A stretch of 24,485 bases of DNA from Lingula anatina (GCF_001039355.2 NW_019775892.1:95693-120177), one strand, 5' to 3'. Shown: positions 9,458 to 19,386, numbered from the stretch's first letter. Translations and numbers: made by a program. Notes: generated from the sequence alone by a model not told the origin.

Positions 9458-10170
9458 GTTCCATTTTGTTGATGCCAATGCCACTTCTGAAGAAATGAAG
9501 CAAGACAAATTGTGGAAAATCCGTCCATGGCTGGGCATTTTTCGTCAAAACTGATTAAATTTAGTTCCAGAAGAAGAAAATTCATTCGACGAGATGATGA
9601 TAGCATTCAAAGGGAACTTCAGTAAGATTAAGCAGTATGTCAAGGGAAAGCTGCACCCATGGGGCATAAAAGTCCGGACCATGGCTGGGTCTACTGGTCG
9701 TGTACGACTTCCAACTGTACCAAGGCAATCGGGCATTTACGGAAAAAAGTCCCCCTGGTGTGGCAAGACATTACTGCGAAATGTACCCGGTCAACTACCA
9801 CTGAATTATAAAGTCACTGCAGACAACTTCTTTACAAGGCGCCTTTACTTGAAAAGTTGAAGGAAATTGTAACTCACTACACTGGCACGGTCCGTCCAAA
9901 TTGACTGCCCGGTGTGCACCTTCAAGATGGCAAGGAAATGAAAAAGACAGGAAGGGGCACAATGGATCAAAGTGTCGAAAAAGGAACTAACGTTGTTGCC
10001 GTTCGTTGGTATGGCACCAGAGCAGTGACAACACAAACACTATGAAGCGATAAGACAAGACGAAGCGGGAACACGTTCATGTTCAGAGGCCAGCAGTTAT
10101 AAAACGCTACAACGAGCATATGCATGGTGTCAACCCCTACAATTGTTTTGGTGCCAAGCACACTTAAAGA
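9458..10170 (+). pseudogene. piggyBac transposase remnant 1 (middle and C-terminal half)
   Basis: Recognisable pieces of a DDE_Tnp_1_7 (piggyBac) domain occur in order but in shifting frames: KLWKIRPWL (about 9510), EENSFDEMMIAFKG with the first catalytic Asp (9588), HPWGIKVRTMAGSTGRV, NYKVTADNFFT with the second Asp (9822), KTGRGTMDQS, VVAVRWYGTRAV, and RPAVIKRYNEHMHGVN (about 10085-10135). At the third catalytic position GVD has become GVN. In-frame stops occur at 9552, after 9855 and later, and at least three frameshifts are needed, so the copy is dead. It belongs to a different piggyBac subfamily from the second element at 16359-23805. Neither the N-terminus nor terminal repeats were found. 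Confidence 0.75.
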
Positions 10171-10734
10171 ATGAAGGCAAAGCACTTTGCACACCATCAG
10201 AATGATGGCCGTGAACGCTTCATTTGAAGGAAGAATGTGGATGCCTGCTTTGAAAATTCAGTTGTCTGGGAAATTCAGTTTGGTCTATAATTACTTACTC
10301 AGGAGACTTTATGTCAAGAGACACAAAATTTTACATCTATACAGAAAATGTGAAAACCGCCACAGTTGATTCATTTGTCAATGCTATCATAATGAAAATG
10401 ATCAAAAGTACAGATATAAAGTTGTGATCGTAGTGAGATGCATTGTACATTTAATAACTGATACAATATACATTTGTTAAGATGTTGTAAAGTAAGTTAA
10501 TCACTTACTAATTACAATTAGAGTGTCAACAAGTGTGGAACATGGTTTTAGTGTCAGAAAAAGATGAAAAAGGTCAAAGTCAATAACATTTAATGTGATT
10601 GGTTAATTTCATAACAGATTTTAATTTTGATCAACTGTTTATTACATGATAACTAAGTTTTGGACATGATTCAAATATGAGTAATATGATGTAAACTGAT
10701 CGGCCAGAGACTTGGGAGTCCTCCGGCAGCTAAC
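10171..10734. other. AT-rich non-coding, possible tail of piggyBac remnant 1
   Basis: The open frame 10187-10369 starts without an ATG. It might be the decayed end of the transposase, but the match is too weak to claim. After about 10380 the sequence is AT-rich and no feature is recognised. Confidence 0.35.
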
Positions 10735-11335
10735 ATGAGAACTGCGGTACAGAAAAAACTGTTGACCTCAAAAATTGAAGGTACGTGTAAGACGCTGCAA
10801 AAATCTGAAAAAATACCAACGTTGTTCAAGGGCATGCCATCTTTTACTTGTACGTTCACGCCAAAAACTATTGAAAATAAGTCAGAAGGCAAAAGTGAGA
10901 AAAAAGTGACATTTTGACGTCTAGCAGTGAAGCATCCGACGAAGACGAAAATCTACCTGATATTAAATACAAAAAATAAAAAACTGGTGTTCACAAATGC
11001 AGTATAATAAATCAAGTTATTCAACAACAGTCACCGTCAGTTTTTCTCAAAGAAGTGACACCGTTGCAAACATTTGCATCAGCCAAACTTTTAACAGATT
11101 CGAGGTTAACAGACGAAAGTCGATCTCAAATCGCCCAGAATCCCCTATCATTATCAGTGACGACGACACAAGCCGCACAAGCTCCCCAAATGTCATCGAC
11201 CTCACTGAGGACGACACTGAATACGCTAAGCCAAGATCCCCTGAGAGCATCGTTGTTAGCTACGAACAGTGTACTAGCAGTCCAAAAAAACTAATAAAAA
11301 ACCAAAAACTACTCCCACTGAAATTAAAAGTATAA
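10735..11335 (+). pseudogene. Broken unknown gene with SUMO-interaction-like motifs
   Basis: The ATG at 10735 opens 60 codons rich in Lys, Thr and Ser with no family I recognise. Protein-like sequence then continues in a second frame (from about 10917, SSEASDEDENLPD) and a third (10997-11335). The last has two short hydrophobic cores followed by acids, PIIISDDD and NVIDLTEDD, which match SUMO-interacting motifs (a V/I-rich core beside Asp/Glu). Low-complexity Ser-Pro linkers (SSPN, RSPES, TSSPKK) surround them. No ATG-initiated ORF joins the parts, so this is a frameshifted relic or several exons. The class is unknown, and overlapping open frames make the true frame uncertain. Confidence 0.35.
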
Positions 11336-11454
11336 GAAGTAACAGGTTGGTAACCAAGAAGCAGACTGTTGTTAGCTCTTACACTGGTACTACCAATTGA
11401 GTACAGAGTGACTCGCTCGAAGCAGAAGTAAGGAGTTGTATGTGATTTGCAGTT

Positions 11455-11593
11455 GTGTTGTATAAAGCTGTTCTCTCTCTCTCTCCCAAGCTGGTGTTCT
11501 GCCTCTTGCTTTTGCCAAGCGCATGAGTACGCACGTGACCGGTATTATATATACGTGGTTTTTAAACCCTCATACTGGTGGAAGACCATCTGG
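11455..11593 (+). promoter_or_regulatory. Candidate LTR promoter region and primer-binding site of the Gypsy element
   Basis: TATAAAG at 11460 precedes a CT repeat. Further on, TGGTGGAAGACCATCTGG (11576-11593) begins with TGG, as a tRNA-primer site does, 10 bases before the gag ATG. This arrangement suits the end of a 5' LTR and leader. No matching 3' LTR was found downstream, so the LTR limits are not proven. Confidence 0.35.
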
Positions 11594-11603
11594 GCAAAGT
11601 AAA

Positions 11604-12740
11604 ATGAGGAGAGTGTTCCCAAGAACACAGCAGGAGAGAGAGGCTGCACAAGAAACAGCTGTGCAGCTAGAACAGAGAAGAGCTGCCTGAGAGACGGCAC
11701 GAGGGCAGTAGCAGCAACAGAGACTACAGCAGCAAATAGTAGTCACTCCACCCCCAGTGGAACCAGTAGGTGAGATACCAAGACCCCCATCCCCAGCTCC
11801 AGCAGTGGACCCACAGCCACCTCAACAGCAGTTAGAGCTGCCACACCCCCAGCCTCAGCAACCAGCAGAGGAGGCACCCCAGAATCAACCCCTGGCCCAT
11901 CCAGACCACCAGCAGCAGCAACCTCAACAACCAGGTGAGGAGGCACTGCAGCCCCAGCCCCAGGTATTGGCAGATCAACAGCCCCCAGCACCAGCTCCTC
12001 CACAACCTCAAGATGAAGCACCACCAGCACTGCCACCACCAGAATTGGCACCTCCACCCCTACCAATGGTACAGCCAGTGAGGAATCCTCCAATGACAAC
12101 ACCAGTGGTAATTAATATGCCACAGCATTTATCACCCTTGCCATTCAGGGGGGATGAAAATGAAATGGCTACTGAATGGTTACACAGATTTGAGGAGTAT
12201 TGTAACCTCATGCAATATAGTGACAGTATGAAATTATCACATTTTGCCTATTTACTTACTGAAAACGCAAAAAATTGGTACATGACTTTAAGAGAAAAGT
12301 CAAATTTTTGTACAGTTAAGAAAGCCTTTTTAACTCAGATATGGGCCAAGTCCCACTTCTGTTATATCCTTAACGGCAGCTATCTTTGCCAGCAGACAGG
12401 GTGATGAAAGAGTTAGGGATTTTATAGCACAACTTATCCAAATGGGAAGGCGGGTACATTTGCCTGAGCAGCATATAGTAGCTGCTATTATTAATGGGTT
12501 AAAACCCACTGTTAGATCAGCTGTAATGATGCAAAACCCCCAAAATCTAAAAGACTTGGAGGCGGCAGCCACTTTGGCAGAAGCTGCCTCCACAACTTCA
12601 GTAGAAACAGTAGCACCCTTGTCTGCTCCCGTGAAAACTGCAGATGTAACTGATGTAATGAGTAAATTTGCAGATATGCAACAAAATTTCATGGGTCAGC
12701 TTACACAGCTGATGAATAAGGTACTGGAACGCCCCAGTGT
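11604..12740 (+). pseudogene. Gypsy-type gag, broken
   Basis: The frame starts at ATG 11604 (MRRVFPRTQQE) and carries stops at 11688 (TGA) and soon after (TAG), both one transition from CGA and CAG. It then reads to 12404. A Pro/Gln-rich linker of about 95 residues comes first, then the retrotransposon gag core: LPFRGDENEMATEWLHRFEEY and, further on, AKNWYMTL. A frameshift near 12345 moves the rest to another frame: RQGDERVRDFIAQL, LPEQHIVAAIINGLKPTVR, and an Ala-rich stretch to about 12735. The order (WL-FEEY, NWY, RQ-E-V-F, GLKPTVR) is that of Gypsy/Metaviridae gag. Gag would form the cytoplasmic particle that packages the element's RNA. No CCHC knuckle is present, because the frame then jumps into integrase. 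Confidence 0.75.
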
Positions 12741-12916
12741 AGAAAATGATAAATCAGATTGGTCTGATCATCTAGAATCTGTGTTAATGGCATACAGAAG
12801 TTCTCCTGCAGAAGGAACAGGTTATTCTCCATTTTTCCTACTGTTTAGAAGAGAGATGTTAACACCTTTAGATCATGAGTTGTTACCAAAAAATGACTTA
12901 CCCTCCAAAGTAGCTG

Positions 12917-12981
<65 letters not shown>

Positions 12982-13675
12982 TTCGGCTAGAGTCTATTAA
13001 CAAAGGCAGAAAAGCAGCAGCCAAAATTAAATTGGATTCTCAATATCAGAACATAAAATACCACAACAGAAAAACTAGGAAGCCCCGTTACTCTGAGATG
13101 GATAGAGTGACGTTAAAGAATGAAAGGACTCCAAAAGGGTTAACGTCAAAGCTCAACTTAAAGTTTCTAGGGCCCTATTACATAACAAAAGTGCTAGGTG
13201 ATGCTACCTATCAGTTAAGAGAGTGTTCTACAAACAAACTCTTGAGAACCCCTGTAAATGCCAACCGCCTCAAATTATACAAAGATCCAATTTTAAAGAC
13301 CAAATTTGACAGCACAGCACCCCAGACTGTCCCAGTAAATGATAGGCCGCACAAAAAAGAGACTTTAGACAAGAAGTAGTACTTGATAACCCTACAGGTG
13401 ACCCAATACCCCCAAATGCCCCAATTAACAATACCAGTCATCAGAATGACAGTGACAGAGAAGACCAAGAGTTGAATGATAATCATAAAGATGAAATCCC
13501 AATTGAGATAATTGCCCCAAACACCACAGAAAGTGAAAATCTTGAAGCAGACGAACCTGAGAAAATTTTGTGTTATGAATGGTATAAGGGAGAAAAATGG
13601 TACAGAATTAAATGGAAAAATGCCAAGAAGTCCTCGTGGGTTAAGGCACACAAAGTGCCGTATTTGTTGATCTAG
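12741..13675 (+). pseudogene. Gypsy integrase 3' end with chromodomain-like tail, broken
   Basis: Without a stop after gag, the frame enters the end of an integrase core: DWSDHLESVLMAYRSSP, TGYSPFFLLFRREM, TPLDHELLP. An (AT)n microsatellite then breaks the frame. From 12978 the integrase C-terminal domain continues: NIKYHNRKTR, SKLNLKFLGPYYITKVLG, ATYQLRE, VNANRLKLY. After a frameshift at the A-run near 13350, an acidic linker leads to a chromodomain-like end (EKILCYEWYKG, WYRIKWKNAKKSSWV, 13560-13675). Chromodomain integrases direct Gypsy elements to marked chromatin. Protease, reverse transcriptase, RNase H and the integrase catalytic half are all missing. Confidence 0.75.
12917..12976. repeat. 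(AT)n microsatellite inside the integrase frame
   Basis: About 28 AT repeats run from 12917 to 12976. They translate as an Ile-Tyr run and shift the reading frame between the integrase core end and its C-terminal domain. In related integrases the two parts adjoin, so the repeat expanded after the element inserted. Confidence 0.95.
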
Positions 13676-13925
13676 GAGTTCCATACTAATAGAACAAAGA
13701 AAGGGAAGAAAAAGAAGCGTAAACTAGTAACGCGTTCATAAATCTTTGTGGTTATGTTCAAACTTCCATAAGTGAGATTGTCCGTACTAAAATGATCAAG
13801 TGTGCAGTCCTTTGATTGTTTCCGTTTTTAAGGTACTGGCCTAAACTTTCTTCTTCTCTTTGATTTTATGCCTATTGGCCAACCTTTTCACAGATTCTAC
13901 TTATCTATAAAAGGATAGGTATAAA

Positions 13926-14692
13926 ATGACCCTTCATACTTTTCATAATTTCTCTTTCTTCAGAATCAACTATGGGGTGATGTTTCACAATGAAGGGACA
14001 GTCAGGCTGGTGCATGGTTATTGGCTGCACACTATGTTAATTCATTTGCCGACCCTCCCCTTAGAGTCTAGCTTTGGGTATAACTGTGCTAGGCAATTTG
14101 AAGAAAATACCTGTAAGTTAATAGATAGGGCGATAGATGAAGGTATGCGCATATACCATCAAAGGGGTAGAGAATTAAGAGCCCTGCAAAAGAGAGCAGA
14201 TTAGATTTTTCAAGTTAATTTCAGTAACGTTACATTTAAAGGAGGAGATAGGCAGAAGAGGGTAGTTCTTCCCATTATTGGTAAGGTTGCGAACAGTCTG
14301 TTTGGTGTTGCAACAGACGAACAACTTAAAAAGGTAATAGAGCATGTAAACATTCTGCAAGCTAGACAACAGAAGGTTCTAACTGCTTTTTCCAAATACA
14401 GTTCAAAGTATGGATCTATCTAAAAAGATTCTTTCAAGGACAACAAGAACGTCTGACAAATCTAGCTAAGGTGGTGGAAGACAATCATCACTTAAATGTT
14501 ATGTTAGGGGGAGATTTGATGAAAATTGAAAATGAATTGGAATTTATACTTGGCTTATTCACCAAATTAAAAACACAATGATGGGCATCAACAATCTGTC
14601 CCACAATATACTTTCACCCACATTGTTTCCCCCTCACCTCTTGGTTCACTCTCTCCAAGAAATTCAAACTGAACTTTGGACCAAAAATCCAG
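13926..14692 (+). pseudogene. Env-like (errantivirus/F-type) remnant of the Gypsy element
   Basis: An ATG at 13926 opens 92 codons with YGVMFHNEGTVRLVHGYW, close in style to the extracellular part of invertebrate retroelement Env. A TAG stop at 14202 breaks it. In the same frame follow an NVT glycosylation sequon, a furin-like RQKR (14250-14261), a hydrophobic stretch with LFG, and a heptad-like helix. At least two frameshifts (near 14415 and 14580) come before a last piece ending near 14692. Env would be a membrane fusion protein. No membrane anchor is seen, and the gene is clearly inactive. It lies 250 bases after integrase, the usual order gag-pol-env. Calling it env rests on motif order alone. 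Confidence 0.55.
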
Positions 14693-14994
14693 GATAGGTC
14701 TAGACAGTCAAACCTGAGGAGGGCTGCTACAAATGTAGATAATTCAACAAACAGAGTAAGATGTAAGATTCAAAAATTGGCAGTGTTGCTCATCAATGCA
14801 TAGAGAAGGCTATGGATCAGTATCACTGGAACAATTTGCAAAATTTGTGGTGTTTGTAGAATAACAGGATTTGTTCCTCAAAATGACACATATATGTAGA
14901 CTTGAGTAGTACTCCAAGAAGTGATTGAGTAAAGCTCAGTGTAAGAGCCAATTATAGGCAATTATATTGCACAACTGTGGTACTGACTGTAATA

Positions 14995-15992
14995 ATGTCA
15001 TTAAGACCAGGTGCGGTGAAAGCAGTTCAAGGCAAGCCCTCACAGGGTGGCTATGGTAAACAAAAGGACAGCTTTGATTTCCAAACAGGTAAAAGACCTC
15101 ACTGTGAAGTTGCAAATTCTAGTGCTGAAGAAAATAGACTTTTAATGGATGACCTGGAAAGTGAGCTTTCTGAAATTAAAAATGAAATCAAAGACACAAT
15201 AAAAAAGCAAGACCTGTCAGAAATGGTCTCTAGTATCATTGATGGTATTGTTCAGAGCACTAGAGAGGAATTTAAAAAGCTATTGCAGGAATCAGAAGCA
15301 AAGGTTGAGATGAAAATTGACAAAATAAAAAATGAGCTCAATAAAATGTATGACCGAATAATTGAAACTTATGAAAAAGTTGCAGCTGAGAACCTTGATC
15401 GAACAGGTAAGCTTCAGGACTATGTTGACAGTCTCATGATAGACAATGACAATTTAAAAGAAAAGCTGAGAGAGAAAGACAGGCAACTAAAACAGCTAGA
15501 AGAAAAGGTAAGAAAGAATGATATTAGTCTCAAACAAGCAATGAGGCTAGCAAACCACAATGAACAATACTCAAGGAAATGTAACATTAGAGTAACAGAA
15601 ATGAAGGAGAAAGAAACGGAAAACCTTAGATATGATTTCCAACAAATGGTGAAATTAAAGATGAAAGTAGAGATTAATGACAGGGATATTCTTGGGATAC
15701 ACCGGTTGCCAGGAAGACCAGGGGCAATAAGGCCTGTGATCGTGAAATTCGGTAACTCAGAGGTCAAGCGGCAGATTATGCGAAAGAAGCATGAAATTAA
15801 GTCGGGATAAGACTACATGATGACATTACAAAACAAAATCTGATGCTTATCAATAAACGGGAACAGTTCGAGGAAGTTGAAAGGTCATGGTATTATAACA
15901 GTAATGTTTATGCATCATTGAAGAATGGTGGTGGAGAAAGATTGAAATTTGAAATAGGAGATAGACTAGAAGAAAAAATAAACAGAAAGTGA
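14995..15992 (+). pseudogene. LINE ORF1-like RNA-binding coiled-coil protein, one frameshift
   Basis: From the ATG at 14995 the frame runs 271 codons to a TAA at 15808. Residues about 40-190 are a long coiled coil (heptads rich in Glu, Lys and Leu). Then comes a domain resembling the central part of LINE ORF1 proteins: HNEQYSRKCNIRV, DILGIHRLPGRPG, RPVIVKFGNSEVKRQIMRKK. A shift of one base near 15800 continues the family's C-terminus (LHDDITKQN, WYYNSNVYASLKNG) to a TGA at 15990. ORF1p-type proteins coat element RNA as trimers. No endonuclease or reverse transcriptase ORF follows, so this is a truncated LINE or a stand-alone copy. The single break suggests it is fairly young. Confidence 0.65.
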
Positions 15993-16354
15993 CTCTACTG
16001 AATAATCTGCTCACATAATGGATAACGAATGAACACGTTATGATTGTTCATAAGCAATTATTATGGTACTGCAGCATGCAAAACTAGATATTAGTTGTTA
16101 TATTTTTGTAATATCTCATATATGTATTTGCTTACTGTTCTAGGCCTACTGGTAGTAATATTGTTTGTACCACAATTCCAGTGAACAGCAGGGAATGATG
16201 TCTGACTTAATTGCAGGGATTATGTTATATCGCACTTTTATTCTTGTAATTTAGTACACAAGGTAGTTTTTTTTTTTTTAATTAAGTGTCATATATATCC
16301 ACACTGTGAAGCTTAAAGCCTACCAGCATGAGGTAACGATCTGATGTAACATTA
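15993..16354. other. AT-rich non-coding between LINE ORF1 and piggyBac 2
   Basis: No coding region. There is a T-run at 16268-16280. The last four bases before piggyBac element 2 are the target TTAA. Confidence 0.5.
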
Positions 16355-16376
16355 TTAACCCTCTGGTTGCCAAAGG
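16355..16376 (+). repeat. piggyBac 2 left terminal repeat with TTAA target
   Basis: TTAA then CCCTCTGGTTGCCAAAGG. A second ATTGCCAAGG-like motif about 45 bases further in (near 16411) resembles a subterminal repeat. TTAA duplication and a CCC terminus are hallmarks of the superfamily. Confidence 0.6.
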
Positions 16377-16635
16377 TGCGTATTAACATCCATCATTTAA
16401 TGCACTCTCATTGCCAAGGGCACATATTTGCATCCCAGTGACCTGTTTTAGACCTTGTTGTTTTTGGGTCAAATAACACCCAATAGAATCCAAGGAATAC
16501 TACCAAACCCCCATGAAAGGCTTTTAGACCAATCAAATTTCATTTGCCATTCTTTATTGGTTAAAATACACAGGACCTTTCCATACATTGATGTTTTAAG
16601 CAGCCTGATTAACCAGAAGAAATTTTGATACAAAA

Positions 16636-16978
16636 ATGGCTGCTGAGAATAGTGGTGATCATAATATGGACACAATTTATGCAATATTTGCAGCAGATTC
16701 TGACAGTGAAGAAGAATTTGAGGGTTTTACATTAGAGGAGATAAACAGAAACATCAAAGATGAAGATTTGTTAGATGTAGTTGGTGAGCTAAGTGCGAAA
16801 TGGGAGCTAGACCAAGGGCAATTGCCTGACATGTGGTGTCCTCAATTTGAACTTAATGTTGGACCAAGGGGTGTTCTTGTTGATTCTTCACTTGTGAGTT
16901 ATTTTAAGCTATTTTTTAATGAACAGTTGTTTGATTTGATTGCTGCCCAAACAATCATTTATGCTGACCAATGCATAG
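16636..16978 (+). pseudogene. piggyBac 2 transposase, N-terminal block
   Basis: It starts at ATG 16636 (AAAAATGGCTG, good context). The N-terminus has the acidic patch typical of piggyBac transposases (DSDSEEEFEG), then W and P positions (MWCPQFE), GPRGV and the hydrophobic SYFKLFFNEQLFDLIAAQT block leading to YADQC. This is the start of the DDE_Tnp_1_7 domain. The frame is uninterrupted up to 16978, where a 2.6-kb LTR element enters. Joining 16978 directly to 19622, with one target duplication removed, restores an exact frame into KSQPLARYSRLRDW. This proves that the LTR element split the gene. Confidence 0.85.
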
Positions 16979-17194
16979 TGTAGTGCCAACGGGTATGTTT
17001 ATGTCTCGATCTGGAAAGGCAGATCACATGACAGGACTGAAAGCGAGGCAGATAAACAGATTATATACCGGACTTATACATGAAGAGACGGGCTATTCAA
17101 GAAAGTAGGAAAGTGACTTTTGGATCAAGCATAAGAGCTGTAAAGGTAAGAAACTATACTATTACCTTAAATAGAATCCAAAGGGAATTCTATA
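16979..17194 (+). repeat. 5' LTR
   Basis: It starts TGTAGTGCCAACGGG and ends AATTCTATA. It differs from the 3' LTR at about ten positions and one indel in some 216 bases, so the insertion is not very recent. TATATACC (17063) could be a promoter element. The 3' end is TA rather than the more usual CA, but the target duplication supports this border. Confidence 0.85.
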
Positions 17195-17212
17195 TTGGCG
17201 ACAAGGATGAGA
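17195..17212 (+). promoter_or_regulatory. Primer-binding site candidate
   Basis: TTGGCGACAAGGATGAGA begins at the LTR end; one T precedes TGG, the complement of a tRNA CCA end. TGGCGAC(N)AGGAT-like sites follow the LTRs of several invertebrate Gypsy elements, from general knowledge. The tRNA was not identified. The ATG of the first ORF (17207) lies within this site. Confidence 0.6.
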
Positions 17213-17641
17213 TCTGAGTATGGGCCAGGCCGGGGAGGTTATTATCAAGGAAAAAAGGTGAAACATAGTTCGCCAGCTGCGAAAGCACTGCATCCAGATA
17301 GAACAAGGGAATGTTTGCTGTCCTGGTGCAAAGGCCCAGATACAGCTGATCATGCATTTGAATGTCATCTGCCTTTAATTTTCCATCCTATGTTACGTGG
17401 ATCGGAAATTAATACACAAAGAGTGGCTGCCCTGCAAACACTAATTTGCAGGAAAATGGGGGTGCGTAAAGACGTACCTGACTTAAGCAGATTGGCTTTC
17501 ATAAGAAATTCTGAGGAAAGCCTCATTTCTGGAGAGAAAGAAGCCAGGGAAGAGTTTAGACAGCACCTGGGCGTATCTGAGGAAAGCCTCACATTACGTC
17601 TTTTGAATTGGAGTGTTGTTGGACCTCTTTTCCATGATTAA
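17207..17641 (+). CDS. Zinc-finger-like N-terminal segment of the LTR element's TatD protein
   Basis: ATG at 17207, 144 codons. Residues 1-30 are basic (GPGRGGYYQGKK). A possible C2H2-like finger follows: ECLLSWC, then H-AFECH, then LPLIFHP. The remainder (NTQRVAALQTLICRKMGV) resembles the segment before the nuclease in TATDN2-type invertebrate proteins, where a Cys/His motif and an H-L-P stretch precede TatD; that comparison is from memory and not computed. GLY/ARG richness suggests nucleic-acid binding. Its stop overlaps the next ORF's ATG (ATGATTAA, 17634-17641), so the TatD frame could be reached by re-initiation, or the two were one protein split by a frameshift. Confidence 0.5.
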   Translation: MRSEYGPGRGGYYQGKKVKHSSPAAKALHPDRTRECLLSWCKGPDTADHAFECHLPLIFHPMLRGSEINTQRVAALQTLICRKMGVRKDVPDLSRLAFIRNSEESLISGEKEAREEFRQHLGVSEESLTLRLLNWSVVGPLFHD

Positions 17642-18569
17642 TAAAGACATACAAGAACCGCTTAAACAGCTGTTTGAACCTGAAGCAGAGGAGGTAAGGA
17701 AATTGTCCCAAACTCCTGAAGCATTTGATGCTCATTGTCATTTTGATCGAGCTCAGAAATTTCTAAAATTACCTAAAGAGGCTGGGCTACAAGAAATTAT
17801 TGGAGTTGTTCCAGTAGATAGCTGCAGAGTTAAAATCAAAGGGTTTACTGCAGTATATTGTGATCCTGAAACGTATCCAAGTCCTGAAACATGCAAAGGC
17901 ATTCAGGAAATTGGAGGAGTGGTTGCTGTAGGCATGCACCCTAAACATCAAGTGAAAACTGAAGAATGGGCCAGTTTCTAAAGGGTTGTGGCTTAGCCAG
18001 AAGTGGCTGCATTAGGAGAAGTTGGATTGGATATGACTTGTAAAGTCTCGAAGTGGGATGAGCAGCTTCAAAACTTAGAAATTGCTCTATCCTTTCTTCA
18101 ACCAGGAAAAGTCTTGATTCTTCATGGCCGTGGAATGAGGAATTCAAATGATGCCGATGATGCAGCATGGAGAATTATTCTCAATGTTCTCCGGGTGGTG
18201 CCAGTTGTAGGTCAGGAAAGGCTGAGCCATTGCCATTGCTTTCTTGGATCCATGGGCTTAGTGAGGTCATGGTTAAAACACTTTCCGAACACTGACTTCG
18301 GAATAGCAGGTGCAGTACATCAGTTCAAACATGATACTGGATCTACTGCCTACAAGACAGTGAAAAGCATGCCACTTAATAGACTGCTACTGGAGACAGA
18401 CAGCCCATACTTTTCAAGAGAAGGTGAGGCTGCTTCTACGCCTGCTCATATAGGACAAGTAGCAGAAGCAGTGCCTGTAATCAAGGGACAACCATGGAAA
18501 GAAATATTAGCAAAGGCTAGTAAAAATGCTCACCGCCTATATGTAGAGCGGTTGGCACCAGAGATGTAA
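17634..18569 (+). pseudogene. TatD-type metal-dependent DNase, two in-frame stops
   Basis: TatD enzymes are TIM-barrel metal-dependent nucleases. All main motifs are present in order: FDAHCHFDR (the HxH pair, residues 34 and 36), VAVGMHPKH, AALGEVGLD (metal-bridging Glu), LILHGRG (His), LSHCHCFLGS (His) and LLLETDSPYF (the final Asp), then NAHRLY near the end. The span of 311 codons is usual for the domain. Two stops in the same frame, TAA at 17979 and TAG at 17994, break it between the HPKH and GEVGLD motifs. Each is one base from a sense codon and no other break is seen, so loss is recent or readthrough occurs. The gene lies between a primer site and a purine tract, which makes it element cargo rather than host sequence. 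Confidence 0.85.
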
Positions 18570-19386
18570 ACTGAGGGTTGTCGGGCCAGACCTAGTGCGA
18601 CCTGTCCCGTGATAGCGGCAGGGGTATGAATGATACTACTGACCGTGAGTGCTACATACACAGACTGTGGAAAGTATATTCCTAGAAAGGTGAGGAATTA
18701 CTTTTTCTTTAAGAGTTACGAAAAACAACTCCATAAAATATGATCACAGTGAATCCTCCTTCTCTTCACCATTTTTGAAACTGTCCTCATGTTCACTGTG
18801 GAAAGTTTTTCATAAGCCCAGTTCAATTCCTGGAATTTCCTGGAGCTGGCCTCTTTATCATCTGGATTCTTAACTAAGATGCTACAATGCCAGCCTTTTA
18901 TAAGCCTGCTTGATTTCCACTTTAAAGCTCTGGTATTATTATCCTTTCCTATCCGTCTTTCTTTCTTCTAGGAAAAGGAATATTAATACCCCCTATCATG
19001 TTCCCTTATTTGCTGTTCTATCTTTATTGGTAGTAATTGATCTAGATATGGATTGGATTTATGCATCCAAAGGGATGTATAAATTCAAATGGGAATCAGA
19101 ATTTGACTATATGAATTTCTTGGGTAATATTTCTCTTCATATATAAGCTTCTCGTGGTGTAATTAGATTATTCTTTAGTTATTATTTTCTTATTGTTATT
19201 TAACTTATTATATTAAGCTGTTGTCTCAATTTCACTTTCTCGTTGGCGAGTCTATATCTACATCTTCTAAGTTCTGAAGTCTTTTCGGAAGTCAATTTTC
19301 TTGCTGTGAGGATGTGTAGAATTTTACCCCTCTGTATTTTTATCTTATGGATTAAATAAAGTGATTAGGGATAAGTCTTTTTGGAT
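18570..19386. other. 3' non-coding part of the LTR-TatD element
   Basis: AT-rich, without a recognised gene. An open frame at 18910-19146 has no ATG at its start and no known family. It contains one copy of an exact 65-bp repeat (18825-18889) found again at the Rep insertion breakpoint (20667-20731). Confidence 0.5.
18825..18889 (+). repeat. 65-bp exact repeat, copy 1
   Basis: From AATTCCTGGAATTTCC to GATGCTACAATG. It is identical over 65 bases to 20667-20731, and neither flank is alike. It lies in the untranslated part of the LTR-TatD element. Confidence 0.95.

Noticed and set aside
11743-12102. Long open frame on the minus strand, rich in Val, Gly and Ala
   Set aside because: It is the antisense shadow of the Pro/Gln-rich gag linker.
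15420-15767. 115-codon minus-strand open frame rich in Ser, Phe and Leu
   Set aside because: Antisense shadow of the coiled-coil LINE ORF1.
18910-19146. 78-codon open frame in the 3' part of the LTR element
   Set aside because: The first codon is not ATG and the sequence has no family features. I could not tie it to gag, pol or env.
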